Source: Bradyrhizobium aeschynomenes
Lineage (GTDB): Bacteria; Pseudomonadota; Alphaproteobacteria; Rhizobiales; Xanthobacteraceae
DNA length: 64,000 nucleotides
Assembly (NCBI RefSeq): GCF_013178945.1
Contig: NZ_JABFDM010000005.1
Coordinates: forward strand, 310,001-374,000
Direction: 5' to 3'
The notes under the pieces were generated by a model. That model ran no database searches. It saw only the letters and a list, made by a program, of their open reading frames with translations, and was not told the origin of the DNA. Below are positions 1-8,453 of this stretch, one piece after another (positions within the stretch are counted from its first letter, which is position 1; each line of letters starts with the position of its first letter). The translations under genes were made by a program, and so were the position numbers.

Positions 1-34
1 CGTCGGTATCTGGCCATCCGACTCGCGGCCGGCC

Positions 35-61
35 TTGACGTGCGGATCATATATCGATAAT
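35..61 (+). promoter_or_regulatory. Candidate arsR promoter
   Basis: A TTGACG hexamer at 35-40 is followed after 15 bases by GATAAT at 56-61. The spacing is short for a sigma-70 type promoter, but both boxes are close to consensus and lie in a local AT-rich patch. If this is the promoter, transcription would begin near 68-71, at or just before the ATG, so the arsR message would have little or no leader. This is inferred from sequence only. Confidence 0.45.
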
Positions 62-73
62 TCTGGATATATG
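48..73 (+). promoter_or_regulatory. ArsR operator (inverted repeat)
   Basis: CATATATC at 48-55 and GATATATG at 66-73 form a perfect 8-base inverted repeat with a 10-base centre. The right arm ends in the ATG of arsR, and the repeat overlaps the candidate -10 box. ArsR/SmtB repressors bind imperfect AT-rich palindromes of this type, so autoregulation relieved by arsenite is the expected logic. Confidence 0.6.
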
Positions 74-433
74 GAAAACGAGAGCGCAGTTCTGGCCCTG
101 GCGGCACTGGCGCAGCCGACGCGGCTGCAGGCCTTCCGCACCCTGGTGCAGCACGAGCCCGAAGGGCTGCCCGCCGGCGAGCTCGCGCGCCTTCTCGAAG
201 TGCCTCAGAACACGTTGTCGGCCCACCTGTCGGTGCTGGCGCGCGCCGGTCTCGTCAGCTCGATCAGGTACAGCCGCTCGATCGTCTATCGGGCCGACCT
301 GGTGCAATTCCGGGAGGTCGCGCTGTTCCTGCTGCAGGACTGTTGCGGCGGCCGCCCCGAGGTCTGCGCGCCCGTCATCGAGAGCCTCACCCCATGCTGT
401 CCGCCGAAGCGGAAGGAGAAGACCCGTGTCTGA
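71..433 (+). CDS. arsR: ArsR-family metalloregulator
   Basis: A 120-residue winged-helix repressor of the ArsR/SmtB family, expected to hold the arsenic operon shut until it binds arsenite. The N-terminus MENESAVLALAALAQ with PTRLQAFRTL matches the usual start of the family. The recognition helix lies around residues 40-60 (EVPQNTLSAHLSVL). The tail has a CC pair in QDCCGG and another in TPCCPP, plausible arsenite ligands. An in-frame TTG at 35 would add 12 unlikely residues and lies in the promoter, so ATG 71 was chosen. No clear ribosome binding site precedes it. The stop overlaps arsC by 8 bases, so the genes are co-transcribed. Confidence 0.9.
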   Translation: MENESAVLALAALAQPTRLQAFRTLVQHEPEGLPAGELARLLEVPQNTLSAHLSVLARAGLVSSIRYSRSIVYRADLVQFREVALFLLQDCCGGRPEVCAPVIESLTPCCPPKRKEKTRV

Positions 434-953
434 TCGCATCTACAACGTGCTGTTCCTGTGCACCGGAAATTCGGCGCGTTCGATCCTCGCCGAGTCCATC
501 CTGCGCAAGGACGGCGCCGGCCGCTTCCGCGCCTTCTCCGCCGGCAGCACGCCGAAGGGCGCGGTGCACCCGTTGGCGCTCACGCTGCTCGCGCGCATGG
601 ACTATCCGGCCGACGATCTCAGCTCGAAGAGCTGGAGCGAGTTTGCCGTGGCGGGCGCGCCGGTCATGGATTTCGTGTTCACGGTCTGTGACAACGCGGC
701 CGGCGAGGCCTGCCCGATCTGGCCGGGGCAGCCGATGACCGCGCATTGGGGGATCGAGGATCCGGCGGCGGCCGAGGGCACGGAGCTGCAGAAGCTCGCC
801 GCGTTCACGACCGCCTTCCGCTATCTGAAGAACCGCATCGATGCCTTCATCAACCTGCCGCTGGACCGGATCGATGCGCTGTCGCTCGGCACGCGGCTGC
901 GCGAGATCGGGGCCGGCGAGGGCGCGACGTCGTTCCGCTCCGACGTGGCCTGA
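426..953 (+). CDS. arsC: Arsenate reductase, low-molecular-weight phosphatase type
   Basis: A 175-residue protein of the low-molecular-weight protein tyrosine phosphatase fold. The phosphate-binding loop CTGNSAR is at residues 12-18 (nucleophile Cys12, Arg18). It should reduce arsenate to arsenite, using thioredoxin or glutathione-type reductants, so that the downstream pump can export it. Start is GTG 426, inside the end of arsR, a typical coupled start; the preceding AAGGAGAAG is a good ribosome binding site. Family members such as Wzb-type phosphatases share the loop, but the arsR and acr3 neighbours make arsenate reductase by far the best call. Confidence 0.88.
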   Translation: MSDRIYNVLFLCTGNSARSILAESILRKDGAGRFRAFSAGSTPKGAVHPLALTLLARMDYPADDLSSKSWSEFAVAGAPVMDFVFTVCDNAAGEACPIWPGQPMTAHWGIEDPAAAEGTELQKLAAFTTAFRYLKNRIDAFINLPLDRIDALSLGTRLREIGAGEGATSFRSDVA

Positions 954-956
954 CCG

Positions 957-1985
957 ATGACCGTCTTCGAGCGCTATCTGACGGTCTGGGTGCTGCTCTG
1001 CATCGTCGTGGGCATCGGTCTCGGCCATCTGATGCCTGGACTGTTCGCGGTCGTCGCATCGGCCGAGGTCGCCCGGGTCAATCTGCCGGTGGCGGCGCTG
1101 ATCTGGCTGATGATCATTCCGATGCTGCTGAAGATCGATTTCGCCGCGCTCGGCGGCGTCAGAGCGCATTGGCGCGGCATCGGCGTCACCTTGTTCGTGA
1201 ACTGGGCGGTCAAGCCGTTCTCCATGGCCTTGCTCGGCAGCATCTTCATCGGCCACGTGTTTGCGCCGCTGCTCCCCGCAGGGCAGCTGTCGTCCTACGT
1301 CGCCGGCCTCATCCTGCTGGCTGCCGCACCCTGCACGGCGATGGTGTTCGTGTGGTCCAACCTCTGCGAGGGCGAGCCGCACTACACGCTGAGCCAGGTC
1401 GCGCTCAACGACGTCATCATGGTGTTTCTGTTCGCGCCGCTCGTCGGTCTCCTGCTCGGCGTCGCGTCGATCTCGGTGCCCTGGACCACGCTGCTGCTGT
1501 CGGTGCTGCTCTACATCGTGGTGCCGGTGATCGTGTCGCAGCTGCTGCGTCGGGCGTTGCTGCGCGCCAAGGGCGGCGCCTTCGAGCGCGCCCTGCGCGT
1601 GCTGCAGCCGGTGTCGCTCGTGGCGCTGCTGGCGACGCTCGTGCTGCTGTTCGGCTTCCAGGGCGAGCAGATCCTGAAGCAGCCGGTCGTGATCGCGATC
1701 CTCGCCGTGCCGATCCTGATCCAGGTCTACCTCAATGCGGGCATCGCCTATTGGCTGAGCCGCCGGCTCGGCGTCGCCTGGTGCGTGGCCGCGCCCGCGG
1801 CCCTGATCGGCGCCAGCAATTTCTTCGAGCTGGCGGTCGCCGCCGCCATCAGCCTGTTCGGCCTCGACTCCGGCGCCGCGCTGGCAACCGTGGTCGGCGT
1901 TCTCGTCGAGGTCCCCGTGATGTTGTCGGTGGTGCGCATCGTCAAGGCGAGTCGCGACTGGTACGAAGCGGGACTGCCGGCATGA
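957..1985 (+). CDS. acr3: Arsenite efflux transporter, ACR3 family
   Basis: A 342-residue inner-membrane protein with about ten hydrophobic helices, the normal size for ACR3 arsenite permeases (often labelled arsB). The conserved Cys of the family is at about residue 126 in AAAPCTAMVFVWS, and the late segment VVGVLVEVPVML is also typical. It begins 3 bases after the arsC stop, so arsR-arsC-acr3 form one operon for arsenate reduction and arsenite export. No arsH or second arsenic gene follows. Confidence 0.92.
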   Translation: MTVFERYLTVWVLLCIVVGIGLGHLMPGLFAVVASAEVARVNLPVAALIWLMIIPMLLKIDFAALGGVRAHWRGIGVTLFVNWAVKPFSMALLGSIFIGHVFAPLLPAGQLSSYVAGLILLAAAPCTAMVFVWSNLCEGEPHYTLSQVALNDVIMVFLFAPLVGLLLGVASISVPWTTLLLSVLLYIVVPVIVSQLLRRALLRAKGGAFERALRVLQPVSLVALLATLVLLFGFQGEQILKQPVVIAILAVPILIQVYLNAGIAYWLSRRLGVAWCVAAPAALIGASNFFELAVAAAISLFGLDSGAALATVVGVLVEVPVMLSVVRIVKASRDWYEAGLPA

Positions 1986-2019
1986 GCGCGTCGTGCGACG
2001 CGCGGCGCGGCGATCGGCA

Positions 2020-2265
2020 TCACCGCCGCGGCTCGTCCTGCTCGTCGTCGTCGCCTTCGCGCTCCCGGCGGGACGGCTCGTAGCTCAGGAGCCGGCCATC
2101 GGCGCGCTCGGCCAGCGCCGCAAACTGCATCGGATGCGTTGCGGCCCCGTCATGGATGCGGGCCAACGGCACCAGCTCCGGCGCCGTCTCCCGGCTCGCC
2201 TGCGCCACCGCGAGAATGCCACCGAGCCCCGCCAGCAAGGTTGCCAGCATCACCGTTCTACGCAT
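2020..2265 (-). CDS. Small predicted secreted protein
   Basis: An 81-residue open frame on the minus strand, convergent with acr3. The first 23 residues (MRRTVMLATLLAGLGGIL followed by AVAQA) look like a Sec signal peptide with an AQA cleavage site. The mature part is short and charged, ending in a run of Arg, Glu and Asp. I recognise no domain. The signal peptide argues for a real gene, but a plus-strand frame also runs through here, so the call is moderate. Confidence 0.45.
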   Translation of the reverse strand: MRRTVMLATLLAGLGGILAVAQASRETAPELVPLARIHDGAATHPMQFAALAERADGRLLSYEPSRREREGDDDEQDEPRR

Positions 2266-2566
2266 GCCTACACTCCGAAGTCGCTTGCGCCGGCCTGCTC
2301 GCGCGGCGCCTGCATGAGAGCATGTCGCAACCGTGCTGACGGCATCCCGTCGCGCGGCGTCAGCGAATTGTCAGCTTGGCTCGGGCAGGATGCGGCGATA
2401 TGCGAGTCTCCACCCCCGCATTCGGTCCGAGCGCAATTCCGACACCGGAAGTTCAAACTAAAACCCTCAGCGGTTTCCTAGCATTTGCGAATGCCCCGCA
2501 ATCCGAAACCGGCGCGACGAATGAACGCCAGCTTCGACAATCAGAGCGCCAGGTCCAGGGAAGATC
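2266..2566. other. Intergenic region before the PepSY/two-component operon
   Basis: About 300 bases lie between the small minus-strand gene and the PepSY gene. An AAACC...GGTTT inverted repeat with a 6-base centre sits at 2461-2476 and could be a regulator site for the operon. No gene is seen. Confidence 0.3.
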
Positions 2567-2593
2567 ATGCATTTGCCTCAAATAGGACGGTTC

Positions 2594-2899
2594 ATGCGCG
2601 TCACGTCATTGGCGATGCTGATCTCGACGGCGGCGTCGGCGGCGACCGATGCGCGCGAGGACGATCGCGAGCGCCGCGATGCCGTACGCCACGCCGTGGA
2701 GGCGGGCGACGTGCTGCCGCTGTCGCAGATCCTGCCGAGGTTGCGCGGCCGGATCGCGGGGGATGTAACGGGGATCGACATCGAGCGTCAGCGCGGCCGC
2801 TGGCGCTATGAGTTTCGGGTGATCGGGCGCGACGGCCGTGTGCTCGAAGTCTATGTCGATGCGCGCAGCGGAGAGATCGAGCGGATCGACGAAAAGTAG
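2594..2899 (+). CDS. Periplasmic PepSY-domain protein
   Basis: A 101-residue exported protein. A signal peptide (MRVTSLAMLISTAASAA) is followed by one PepSY domain with RGRWRYEFRVIGRDG and VYVDARSGEIERI near the end, the usual PepSY signature. An upstream in-frame ATG at 2567 would put nine extra residues before the signal, so ATG 2594 is preferred. It precedes the response regulator by 9 bases. PepSY proteins often sit in PhoPQ-like operons and are thought to modulate a periplasmic partner, here plausibly the sensor kinase. Confidence 0.75.
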   Translation: MRVTSLAMLISTAASAATDAREDDRERRDAVRHAVEAGDVLPLSQILPRLRGRIAGDVTGIDIERQRGRWRYEFRVIGRDGRVLEVYVDARSGEIERIDEK

Positions 2900-2908
2900 G
2901 ATGAGTAG

Positions 2909-3574
2909 ATGCGTGTGCTGCTGGTCGAGGACGATCCGCGGCTGTCGTCCGACCTGTCGCGGACGCTGCTGGCGGCCGGGTATCTGGTCGAGAGCTCCGA
3001 CGATGGCGAGCAGGCCTGGTTTCTCGGCGACACCGAGGATTATGGCGCCGTGATCCTCGACCTCGGCCTGCCCGGCATGGACGGCCTGTCGGTGCTCAAG
3101 CGCTGGCGCAGTGCGGGGCGCCACATGCCGGTGCTGATCCTGACGGCGCGCGCGAGCTGGGCCGAGCGGGTCGACGGCATCGACGCCGGTGCTGACGACT
3201 ATCTGCCGAAGCCGTTTCGCAACGAGGAGCTGCTGGCGCGGCTGCGCGCGATCGTCAGACGCTCCGCCGGCCATGCCGCCCCGGTGCTCTCGTCGGGCGA
3301 CCTGACGCTCGACGAGCGGCAGATGAAGGTCAGCCTGTCCGGCGTGCCGGTGGCGCTGTCGCAGCTCGAATACCGGCTGATCGCCTATCTGTTGCGGCAG
3401 AGCGGCCGCGTGGTGCCGCAGCATGAGCTGGAGGAGAACGTCTACGGCCTCGGCCACGATCACGATTCCAATGCGCTCGAGGTGCTGATCCGGCGCGTGC
3501 GCAAGAAGCTCGGCGCCGACATCATCGAGACCCGCCGCGGCTTCGGCTACATGATTGCGGAGACGGTCGAATGA
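2909..3574 (+). CDS. OmpR/PhoP-type response regulator
   Basis: A 221-residue DNA-binding response regulator. The receiver domain fills residues 1-115 with acidic DD at 8-9, phospho-acceptor Asp51, Thr79 and Lys101. A winged-helix OmpR-type domain fills 125-220 (ETRRGFGYMI at the end). Length and sequence resemble the QseB/PhoP/TctD branch. It overlaps the kinase gene by 4 bases, so the two form a cognate pair. The signal cannot be read from sequence; divalent cations or cationic peptides would fit PhoPQ relatives. Confidence 0.9.
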   Translation: MRVLLVEDDPRLSSDLSRTLLAAGYLVESSDDGEQAWFLGDTEDYGAVILDLGLPGMDGLSVLKRWRSAGRHMPVLILTARASWAERVDGIDAGADDYLPKPFRNEELLARLRAIVRRSAGHAAPVLSSGDLTLDERQMKVSLSGVPVALSQLEYRLIAYLLRQSGRVVPQHELEENVYGLGHDHDSNALEVLIRRVRKKLGADIIETRRGFGYMIAETVE

Positions 3575-5013
3575 GGCTGGGCTCGCTGCGGCTGCGGCTG
3601 GTAGCAGCGGGCACCATCGCGCTGCTGGTCGCGCTCGGCGTCGCCGGCTTCGGCATGGTCGTGCTGTTCGAGCGGCATGTCGCGCGCACGCTCGCCGCCG
3701 ATCTCGACGTGCATCTGCGGCAATTGCTGAACGGCCTCGAGGTGGATCCCGAGGGGCGCATCGTCGTGTCGCGATCGCCGGCCGATCCCCGCTTCGTCGT
3801 GCCCCTGTCGGGCCTGTACTGGCAGATCTCGGACGATCACGGTCAGCTGCTCCGCTCGCGATCGTTGTGGGACACGATCCTGCCGCTTCCGATCGACGAG
3901 CCCGGACCCAGCGATGTGCATCAGCATGAGCTTGCCGGTCCCGATGGCGTCCGCGTGCTGGTTGCCGAGCGCGGCGTCGTGATGAATCCGGGCAGCCAGA
4001 TCCGCGTGCGGGCCGCCGTCGCCTATGATCTCGACGGTGCCACCAGCGCGGTGCGCGCCTTCGCCAAGGATCTGTCGATCGCGCTTGCCGTGCTTGCAAC
4101 CATCCTCGCGGTCGGTACGACCGTTCAGGTCAATCTCGGCCTCCGTCCGCTGGCGGTGCTGCGCCGGGGTGTTGCCGAGATCCGTGGCGGCAAGCGTCAG
4201 CACCTCCCCGTCGAAGTGCCGACCGAGGTGGCCCCGCTGGTCGAGGAGGTCAACGCGCTGCTGGACGCGCAGAGCCGCGAGATCCTGCGCTCGCGCAGCC
4301 GCGCGGCCGATCTCGCGCACGGCTTCAAGACGCCGCTCGCCGCACTCACCGCCGACGCCGCGCGGCTCAAGGAGCTTGGCCAGTTGGAGCTGGCGCGCAA
4401 TGTCGAGGACGTCGCCGAGGCCATGAGCCGGCAGGTCGATCGCGAGCTGGCTCTGGCGCGGCTGCGCGGCAAGGTGCGCGGCGCGCCGGAGGCCGCCACC
4501 GAGCTGGCGCCGCTGGTGGAGGCGCTGCTCGGCACGCTCGGCCGCACGCCGGCCGCGGCGCATGTCAGCTTCGACGGCGAGGTGCCCGCGGGCTTGCGGG
4601 TCGCCATGGACCGCACCGATCTTGCCGAGGTGCTCGGCAATCTCCTGGAGAATGCCGCGCGCCATGCGGCCAGCACGGTGCGCATCGTCGCGCGCGCGAC
4701 CCCTCTCAGCATGGTGGTCGAGGATGACGGTCCGGGCATTCCGGCAGCGCAGATCGGCCGCGTGCTCGAGCGCGGCGGCCGCCTGGACGAGCAGGGGCCG
4801 GGCAGCGGCCTGGGTCTCGCAATCGTGCAGGACGTGCTCGAGGCCTACCGCTGGCGGCTGCAGATCGGCAGCTCCGAGCTCGGCGGGGCGAAGATCACGA
4901 TCGCACCGGCGATGGCGCCGGCCTTGGCGCAGGCCCCGGCGATGGTGGCGGAAGGTCGGCGATCGCCGGCGCGCGACGCCAGGGAGACGCGTTCCATCCT
5001 GACAGCGGGCTGA
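3571..5013 (+). CDS. Sensor histidine kinase paired with the OmpR-type regulator
   Basis: A 480-residue membrane kinase. One transmembrane helix is at about residues 10-33, then a periplasmic sensor part, a second helix near 165-190, HAMP, and a dimerisation/phosphoacceptor helix with His250 in DLAHGFKTPLAALT. The ATPase has an N box (NLLENAARHA), G1 box (DDGPGIP) and G2 box (GSGLGLAIVQDV). The start ATG overlaps the regulator's stop as ATGA. The last 40 residues are an Ala/Pro-rich tail unlike the family and may vary in length. Confidence 0.9.
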   Translation: MRLGSLRLRLVAAGTIALLVALGVAGFGMVVLFERHVARTLAADLDVHLRQLLNGLEVDPEGRIVVSRSPADPRFVVPLSGLYWQISDDHGQLLRSRSLWDTILPLPIDEPGPSDVHQHELAGPDGVRVLVAERGVVMNPGSQIRVRAAVAYDLDGATSAVRAFAKDLSIALAVLATILAVGTTVQVNLGLRPLAVLRRGVAEIRGGKRQHLPVEVPTEVAPLVEEVNALLDAQSREILRSRSRAADLAHGFKTPLAALTADAARLKELGQLELARNVEDVAEAMSRQVDRELALARLRGKVRGAPEAATELAPLVEALLGTLGRTPAAAHVSFDGEVPAGLRVAMDRTDLAEVLGNLLENAARHAASTVRIVARATPLSMVVEDDGPGIPAAQIGRVLERGGRLDEQGPGSGLGLAIVQDVLEAYRWRLQIGSSELGGAKITIAPAMAPALAQAPAMVAEGRRSPARDARETRSILTAG

Positions 5014-5121
5014 CGGTCGACGTCAGCAGCGCGACGCCCGGGATCAGCTATTCGCTTTGGCCATGCCGCCCTCCGCCGGACCATCGGCCGCGAGGGCCCC
5101 ACGTCCGAAGGATGCTGTCTC

Positions 5122-5670
5122 ATGCGTATTCGAAACTCCGCCAAAACCTATGGCTCGATCGCAATCGGCCTGCACTGGATCGTCGCCGTGCTGGTGCCCG
5201 CGGCCTGGATCTCGGGCCATCTCGGCGACATGCTGCCGCGCAACGCCCACGACATGGGCCTGATGATGCATGCTTCGCTCGGGCTGTCGATGCTCGGCTT
5301 CGCGCTGGCCCGCTTGGCCTGGCGCCTCGCCGATCCGCCCCCGGTCCCCGAGGCGACGAAGTTCGGATCATGGACCGTTCATGCCGGCGAGATCGTGCAT
5401 CTGCTGATCTACGGCATCATGTTCGCCATTCCGGTCCTCGGCATCCTCACCCAGTTCGCCCGCGGCTACGGCTTGCCGGTGTTCGGCCTGTTCGAGATCG
5501 CCTCGCCCTGGGTCGGCGACCGCGGCTTCGCCCACGACATGAAGGAGATGCACGAGGCGCTGGCCAACGGCCTTATGATCCTGATCGCCCTACATGCCGG
5601 CGCCGCGCTGCTGCATCACTACTGGCTGCACGACCGGACCTTGAAGCGCATGGTGCCGGGGCTGCGGTGA
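5122..5670 (+). CDS. Cytochrome b561 family protein
   Basis: A 182-residue four-helix membrane protein of the bacterial cytochrome b561 family, which carries haem b between His residues and moves electrons from quinol or to superoxide. Visible features are YGSIAIGLHWIVAVLVP in helix 1 with a ligand-type His, MMHASLGLSMLG in helix 2, a third helix from VHLLIYGIMF, and EALANGLMILIALHAGAALLHHY in the last helix region. It stands alone between the two-component operon and a decayed gene. Confidence 0.85.
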   Translation: MRIRNSAKTYGSIAIGLHWIVAVLVPAAWISGHLGDMLPRNAHDMGLMMHASLGLSMLGFALARLAWRLADPPPVPEATKFGSWTVHAGEIVHLLIYGIMFAIPVLGILTQFARGYGLPVFGLFEIASPWVGDRGFAHDMKEMHEALANGLMILIALHAGAALLHHYWLHDRTLKRMVPGLR

Positions 5671-5730
5671 TCGCTGCCGTCATCCCGGCCTGCTGGAAGG
5701 CCTCCGTCGATCACGCCGTCGGAGGCCGCC

Positions 5731-5944
5731 GTGCCGGCAACGCCGCACGACGAAGAGCCCTTCACCGCGTCGGAGATCGTCCGCAACGTCGTGGCACGGC
5801 GGATGGGCTGACCGCTCCGACGCCGAGCGCTACGCCGCCGAGCACCTGCGCGGCCGCGAGGTCGATGAGGCCGCGGCGATCTCCGCGGCAGCGGCGGCTT
5901 TGGGGCATCTATGCAGGGCGCGAAAGGATCATCGATACCTGTGA
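5731..5944 (+). pseudogene. Small gene broken by a frameshift
   Basis: GTG 5731 follows a strong GGAGG at 5721-5725 and opens a frame with EEPFTASEIVRNVVARRMG, which ends at TGA 5809-5811. The next frame continues directly with DRSDAERYAAEHLRGREVDEAA up to TGA 5942-5944. Joined, they give a coherent charged helical protein of about 70 residues, so one frameshift is the simplest reading. I do not recognise the family. A sequencing error cannot be excluded. Confidence 0.4.
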
Positions 5945-5971
5945 TCGTTCGGCTTGCGGTGCACCAGCACT

Positions 5972-6535
5972 CTACTCGGATGTAGGCGCGCCCACGTCTG
6001 GTATCGCGCCCGCATACTCGCCTCTGGCTGGGTAGTTGTTCTTGATCACGAAATCCAACGCCTGGACCATTTCAGCGAAGCTGGGACGAACAAACGGCAT
6101 GGACTGCACGGAGAGATAGTAGACCGTTTGATCCGCGCTGATCAGAAACACGCCGGGTTCAGAGAACAAAGCAGGTTCCTCGATGCCGATCGAGGTCTTG
6201 CCGCGAGAGCTCGAGATATAGAGCCCCCAACTGCGGGCATCGCTCAATCCCAGCCCATATGCCACACGCAGATTTTTGGCCTGGATCTTGTCGGCCATCT
6301 GGCGCGCCCGCTCCTCCCCGTCGGAGCTGATGGCAACAGTCGTTACGCCGCGCACGGCAAATTCCGGCGTCAGGCGGTCCAATTCCTTCAAGTAGTTGGC
6401 ACAGATCGGGCAATGCAAGCCGCGATAGAAGCAGATGAGCGTCATGCGCTCGGGGCTTTCCGTGGCCAAATCGAAACGGCCATGATCGAGCGTTCTCAAC
6501 GCAAGGGCCGGTGCCTTCTGACGGGGTGTAAGCAT
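5972..6535 (-). CDS. Peroxiredoxin-like (AhpC/TSA family) protein
   Basis: A 187-residue thioredoxin-fold protein of the redoxin/AhpC-TSA group. The active-site region ICFYRGLHCPICANYLKEL around residues 33-51 carries a CPIC pair in the position of the peroxidatic Cys. LFSEPGVFLISADQTVYYLSV marks the later strands. It likely reduces peroxides or acts as a thiol oxidoreductase in the cytosol; no signal peptide is seen. It is divergent from an AraC regulator about 75 bases away, which may control it. Confidence 0.75.
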   Translation of the reverse strand: MLTPRQKAPALALRTLDHGRFDLATESPERMTLICFYRGLHCPICANYLKELDRLTPEFAVRGVTTVAISSDGEERARQMADKIQAKNLRVAYGLGLSDARSWGLYISSSRGKTSIGIEEPALFSEPGVFLISADQTVYYLSVQSMPFVRPSFAEMVQALDFVIKNNYPARGEYAGAIPDVGAPTSE

Positions 6536-6609
6536 CGAGATTCCTTTTCACGAACTTGGGCAACACAGAAGAGTTGCGACGGCACCTCCCTCATGTCACA
6601 CTCTCGGGC

Positions 6610-7422
6610 ATGAATAGTTCAAAAAACATGACTGAGAGTCCTGCCGTCGGCAAGCTCGACCGGCTTTGCGCCTTCTTTGATGCCTTTGAACTGTCAGTGA
6701 CGGTCGTGGCCCAAGACGAGCGAGATGCGGTTGCAAACCTCGTCATTCTGGGAGAAGGCGGCTGTGCAAGGAGCGTCACCTTCTGCCCCCATCGCGATGC
6801 AATGCCCGATCACCGCGGCGAGATCCTCGCTGCGGCCGCAGTTCGGTTCGGGGGTGTCACAAACCCGCTCATGAATGCGATGCCCGAGCGGATCGTGATC
6901 CCCCTCAGCGAGTCTCCGATTTTGCAGGCTCTGACTGCAGCCTTTGTGGCCGAGGCCTCAGACATGCGGTGCGGCAGGCAAGTCGCTCTCGACCGCCTGT
7001 GCGAGGTGATCATCCTGCTTGTCCTCCGGGCGGCAATCGATATCGGCTCGACGCAACCGGGACTTCTTGCCGGCCTATCCCATCCAGCGATCCATAAGTC
7101 CCTCGTCGCCATGCACGATCAACCTTCTCGCCAGTGGCATATCGAGGAACTTGCCAGCATTAGCGGACTCTCGCGAAGCCGATTTATGACGCTGTTTCCC
7201 AAAGTGACTGGCACTACACCGGCGGCCTATCTGAAGGCATGGCGACTGACTCTTGCCCAGCGTGAGCTTCAGCGCGGCGAGCGCATCAAATCGGTCGCCC
7301 GACGCGTGGGTTTTGGCAGCGCAGCAGCGTTCTCACGCGCCTACGCGTTGGCATTCGGCCATTCACCGATTTCTTTGCGTCACCCTGGTTCTTCATCTCG
7401 GAATGTTGCTGCCGACACCTGA
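6610..7422 (+). CDS. AraC-family transcriptional regulator
   Basis: A 270-residue regulator. The N-terminal half resembles the cupin-type AraC N-terminal domain (FGGVTNPLMNAMPERIVI). The C-terminal 100 residues carry the two helix-turn-helix motifs: WHIEELASISGLSRSRFMTLF, then KVTGTTPAAYLKAWRLTLA and IKSVARRVGFGSAAAFSRAY. The start was set at ATG 6610; an upstream TTG at 6556 would give an odd extension. Divergent from the peroxiredoxin-like gene, a common arrangement for AraC regulators and oxidoreductases. Confidence 0.85.
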   Translation: MNSSKNMTESPAVGKLDRLCAFFDAFELSVTVVAQDERDAVANLVILGEGGCARSVTFCPHRDAMPDHRGEILAAAAVRFGGVTNPLMNAMPERIVIPLSESPILQALTAAFVAEASDMRCGRQVALDRLCEVIILLVLRAAIDIGSTQPGLLAGLSHPAIHKSLVAMHDQPSRQWHIEELASISGLSRSRFMTLFPKVTGTTPAAYLKAWRLTLAQRELQRGERIKSVARRVGFGSAAAFSRAYALAFGHSPISLRHPGSSSRNVAADT

Positions 7423-7461
7423 CGGGTCACGGCCAGGAGAGTATGAGGATCAGGCTGTTCA

Positions 7462-7770
7462 ATGGGCCGACCCGCAAACTAAGTCATTTGCAGAGGATTT
7501 AGCGCGGCGTCCATCTGGCGCCTCCGGGAACGTCAATCAGATGGGCCCATTTGTCCGCAACCGGTCAAAAGCTGCTCTCCAGCTGTCGAGGAAGGCTGGC
7601 TGGCGGAGGCGTCCGATCAGCTGCAGGCCATCGGCGGGCTTATATGCACCGGAGCAAGAGATGATCACCTGACGACGCGGACACCGAAACCCGCCGCGCC
7701 TGCAGATCAAGCCCGCGAGGACGTCGCCGCGCCGGCAGACCCTTTCGGACGGCTCAGTCTCATGTCATGA
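7462..7770 (+). pseudogene. Remnant of a small DNA-binding protein (AlpA-like?)
   Basis: From ATG 7462 the frame reads MGRPAN, hits TAA at 7480-7482, then stays open for about 95 codons to TGA 7768 with no ATG, GTG or TTG to start it. The open stretch contains FSAASIWRLRERQ, then CPQPVKSCSPAVEEGWLAEA. This spacing recalls AlpA/excisionase-type helix-turn-helix proteins (start of helix 2, then PxPVK, then a W-L segment). The family call is weak; the missing start and the stop argue for decay. Confidence 0.3.
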
Positions 7771-7776
7771 TGAGTG

Positions 7777-8028
7777 ATGATGCGCGCGTTTCTCCTCATG
7801 ACTTCCATCACTTTGCTTGCAACCGCTCCAGCCGCCGCTCAACGGTTTGGTGGCAATGATCCGGTGTGCCTCCAGACGTGGGAGTGGGGCGGGTCCAGCA
7901 CGATCGCGTGCCAGTACAGGTCGTGGGAGGCGTGCAGAGCGGGGGCTGCGAGCCTGTCGGCCATGTGCTTGCCGAACCCATATGTGCAACGCCCGTCTGA
8001 GCCAAGCCGCCGCCGGCCTCCCCGCTAG
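7777..8028 (+). CDS. DUF3551 small secreted protein
   Basis: An 83-residue protein with a signal peptide (MRAFLLMTSITLLATAPAAA). The mature part has the DUF3551 pattern: a Cys in DPVCLQTWEWGG, a Cys in IACQYRSWEACRAG, and CLPNPY near the end. DUF3551 proteins are numerous in Bradyrhizobium and have no known function. Start codons are stacked (GTG 7774, ATG 7777, ATG 7780), so the exact start is uncertain. Confidence 0.7.
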   Translation: MMRAFLLMTSITLLATAPAAAQRFGGNDPVCLQTWEWGGSSTIACQYRSWEACRAGAASLSAMCLPNPYVQRPSEPSRRRPPR

Positions 8029-8453
8029 GCGCCGATTGCGGCCTGACAAGATTCCAATCTTCGACGAAGCGGCCATCGTCGGCGCCGACCAGAAGGTCCG
8101 GGATGGGCCGATAGCTGGCGTCGTGCGCGCTCGCTTGAGTGGCAGTCGGCGAATGACCAAATCGCAAAGCATTGACGGTTGGTTCGGCCGCCGTGCGATC
8201 GGGTAGCTATCGGTATTTTCTCAATTTGTTGCGAAGGAATGCGAACAGGCCCGTAACATCTGCACTCAGTCAGACGTATTTTTGGGTCAATTTGGGAGAA
8301 GATCATGCCAACCCGTCGCTCAATACTGGCTCACCAAACTCACGACTGCATTCGAGAGTCGCCGATCTTGCTGTGTCGTCTTGCAAGACAACATCCGCGA
8401 CGTTCCGAGCGAGCGGGCTTCGACATTTCTGGCTGGATTTTGAGGAAACGCTG
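8029..8453. other. Intergenic region with no clear gene
   Basis: About 425 bases between the DUF3551 gene and the next secreted protein. Base composition drops in 8200-8290, suggesting accessory DNA or a promoter. Several overlapping short frames exist, none with a plausible product. No repeat or RNA gene is recognised. Confidence 0.3.

Noticed and set aside
5112..6035. A 307-codon frame over cytochrome b561 and the following gap
   Set aside because: It is out of frame with cytochrome b561, whose own frame has a full family match.
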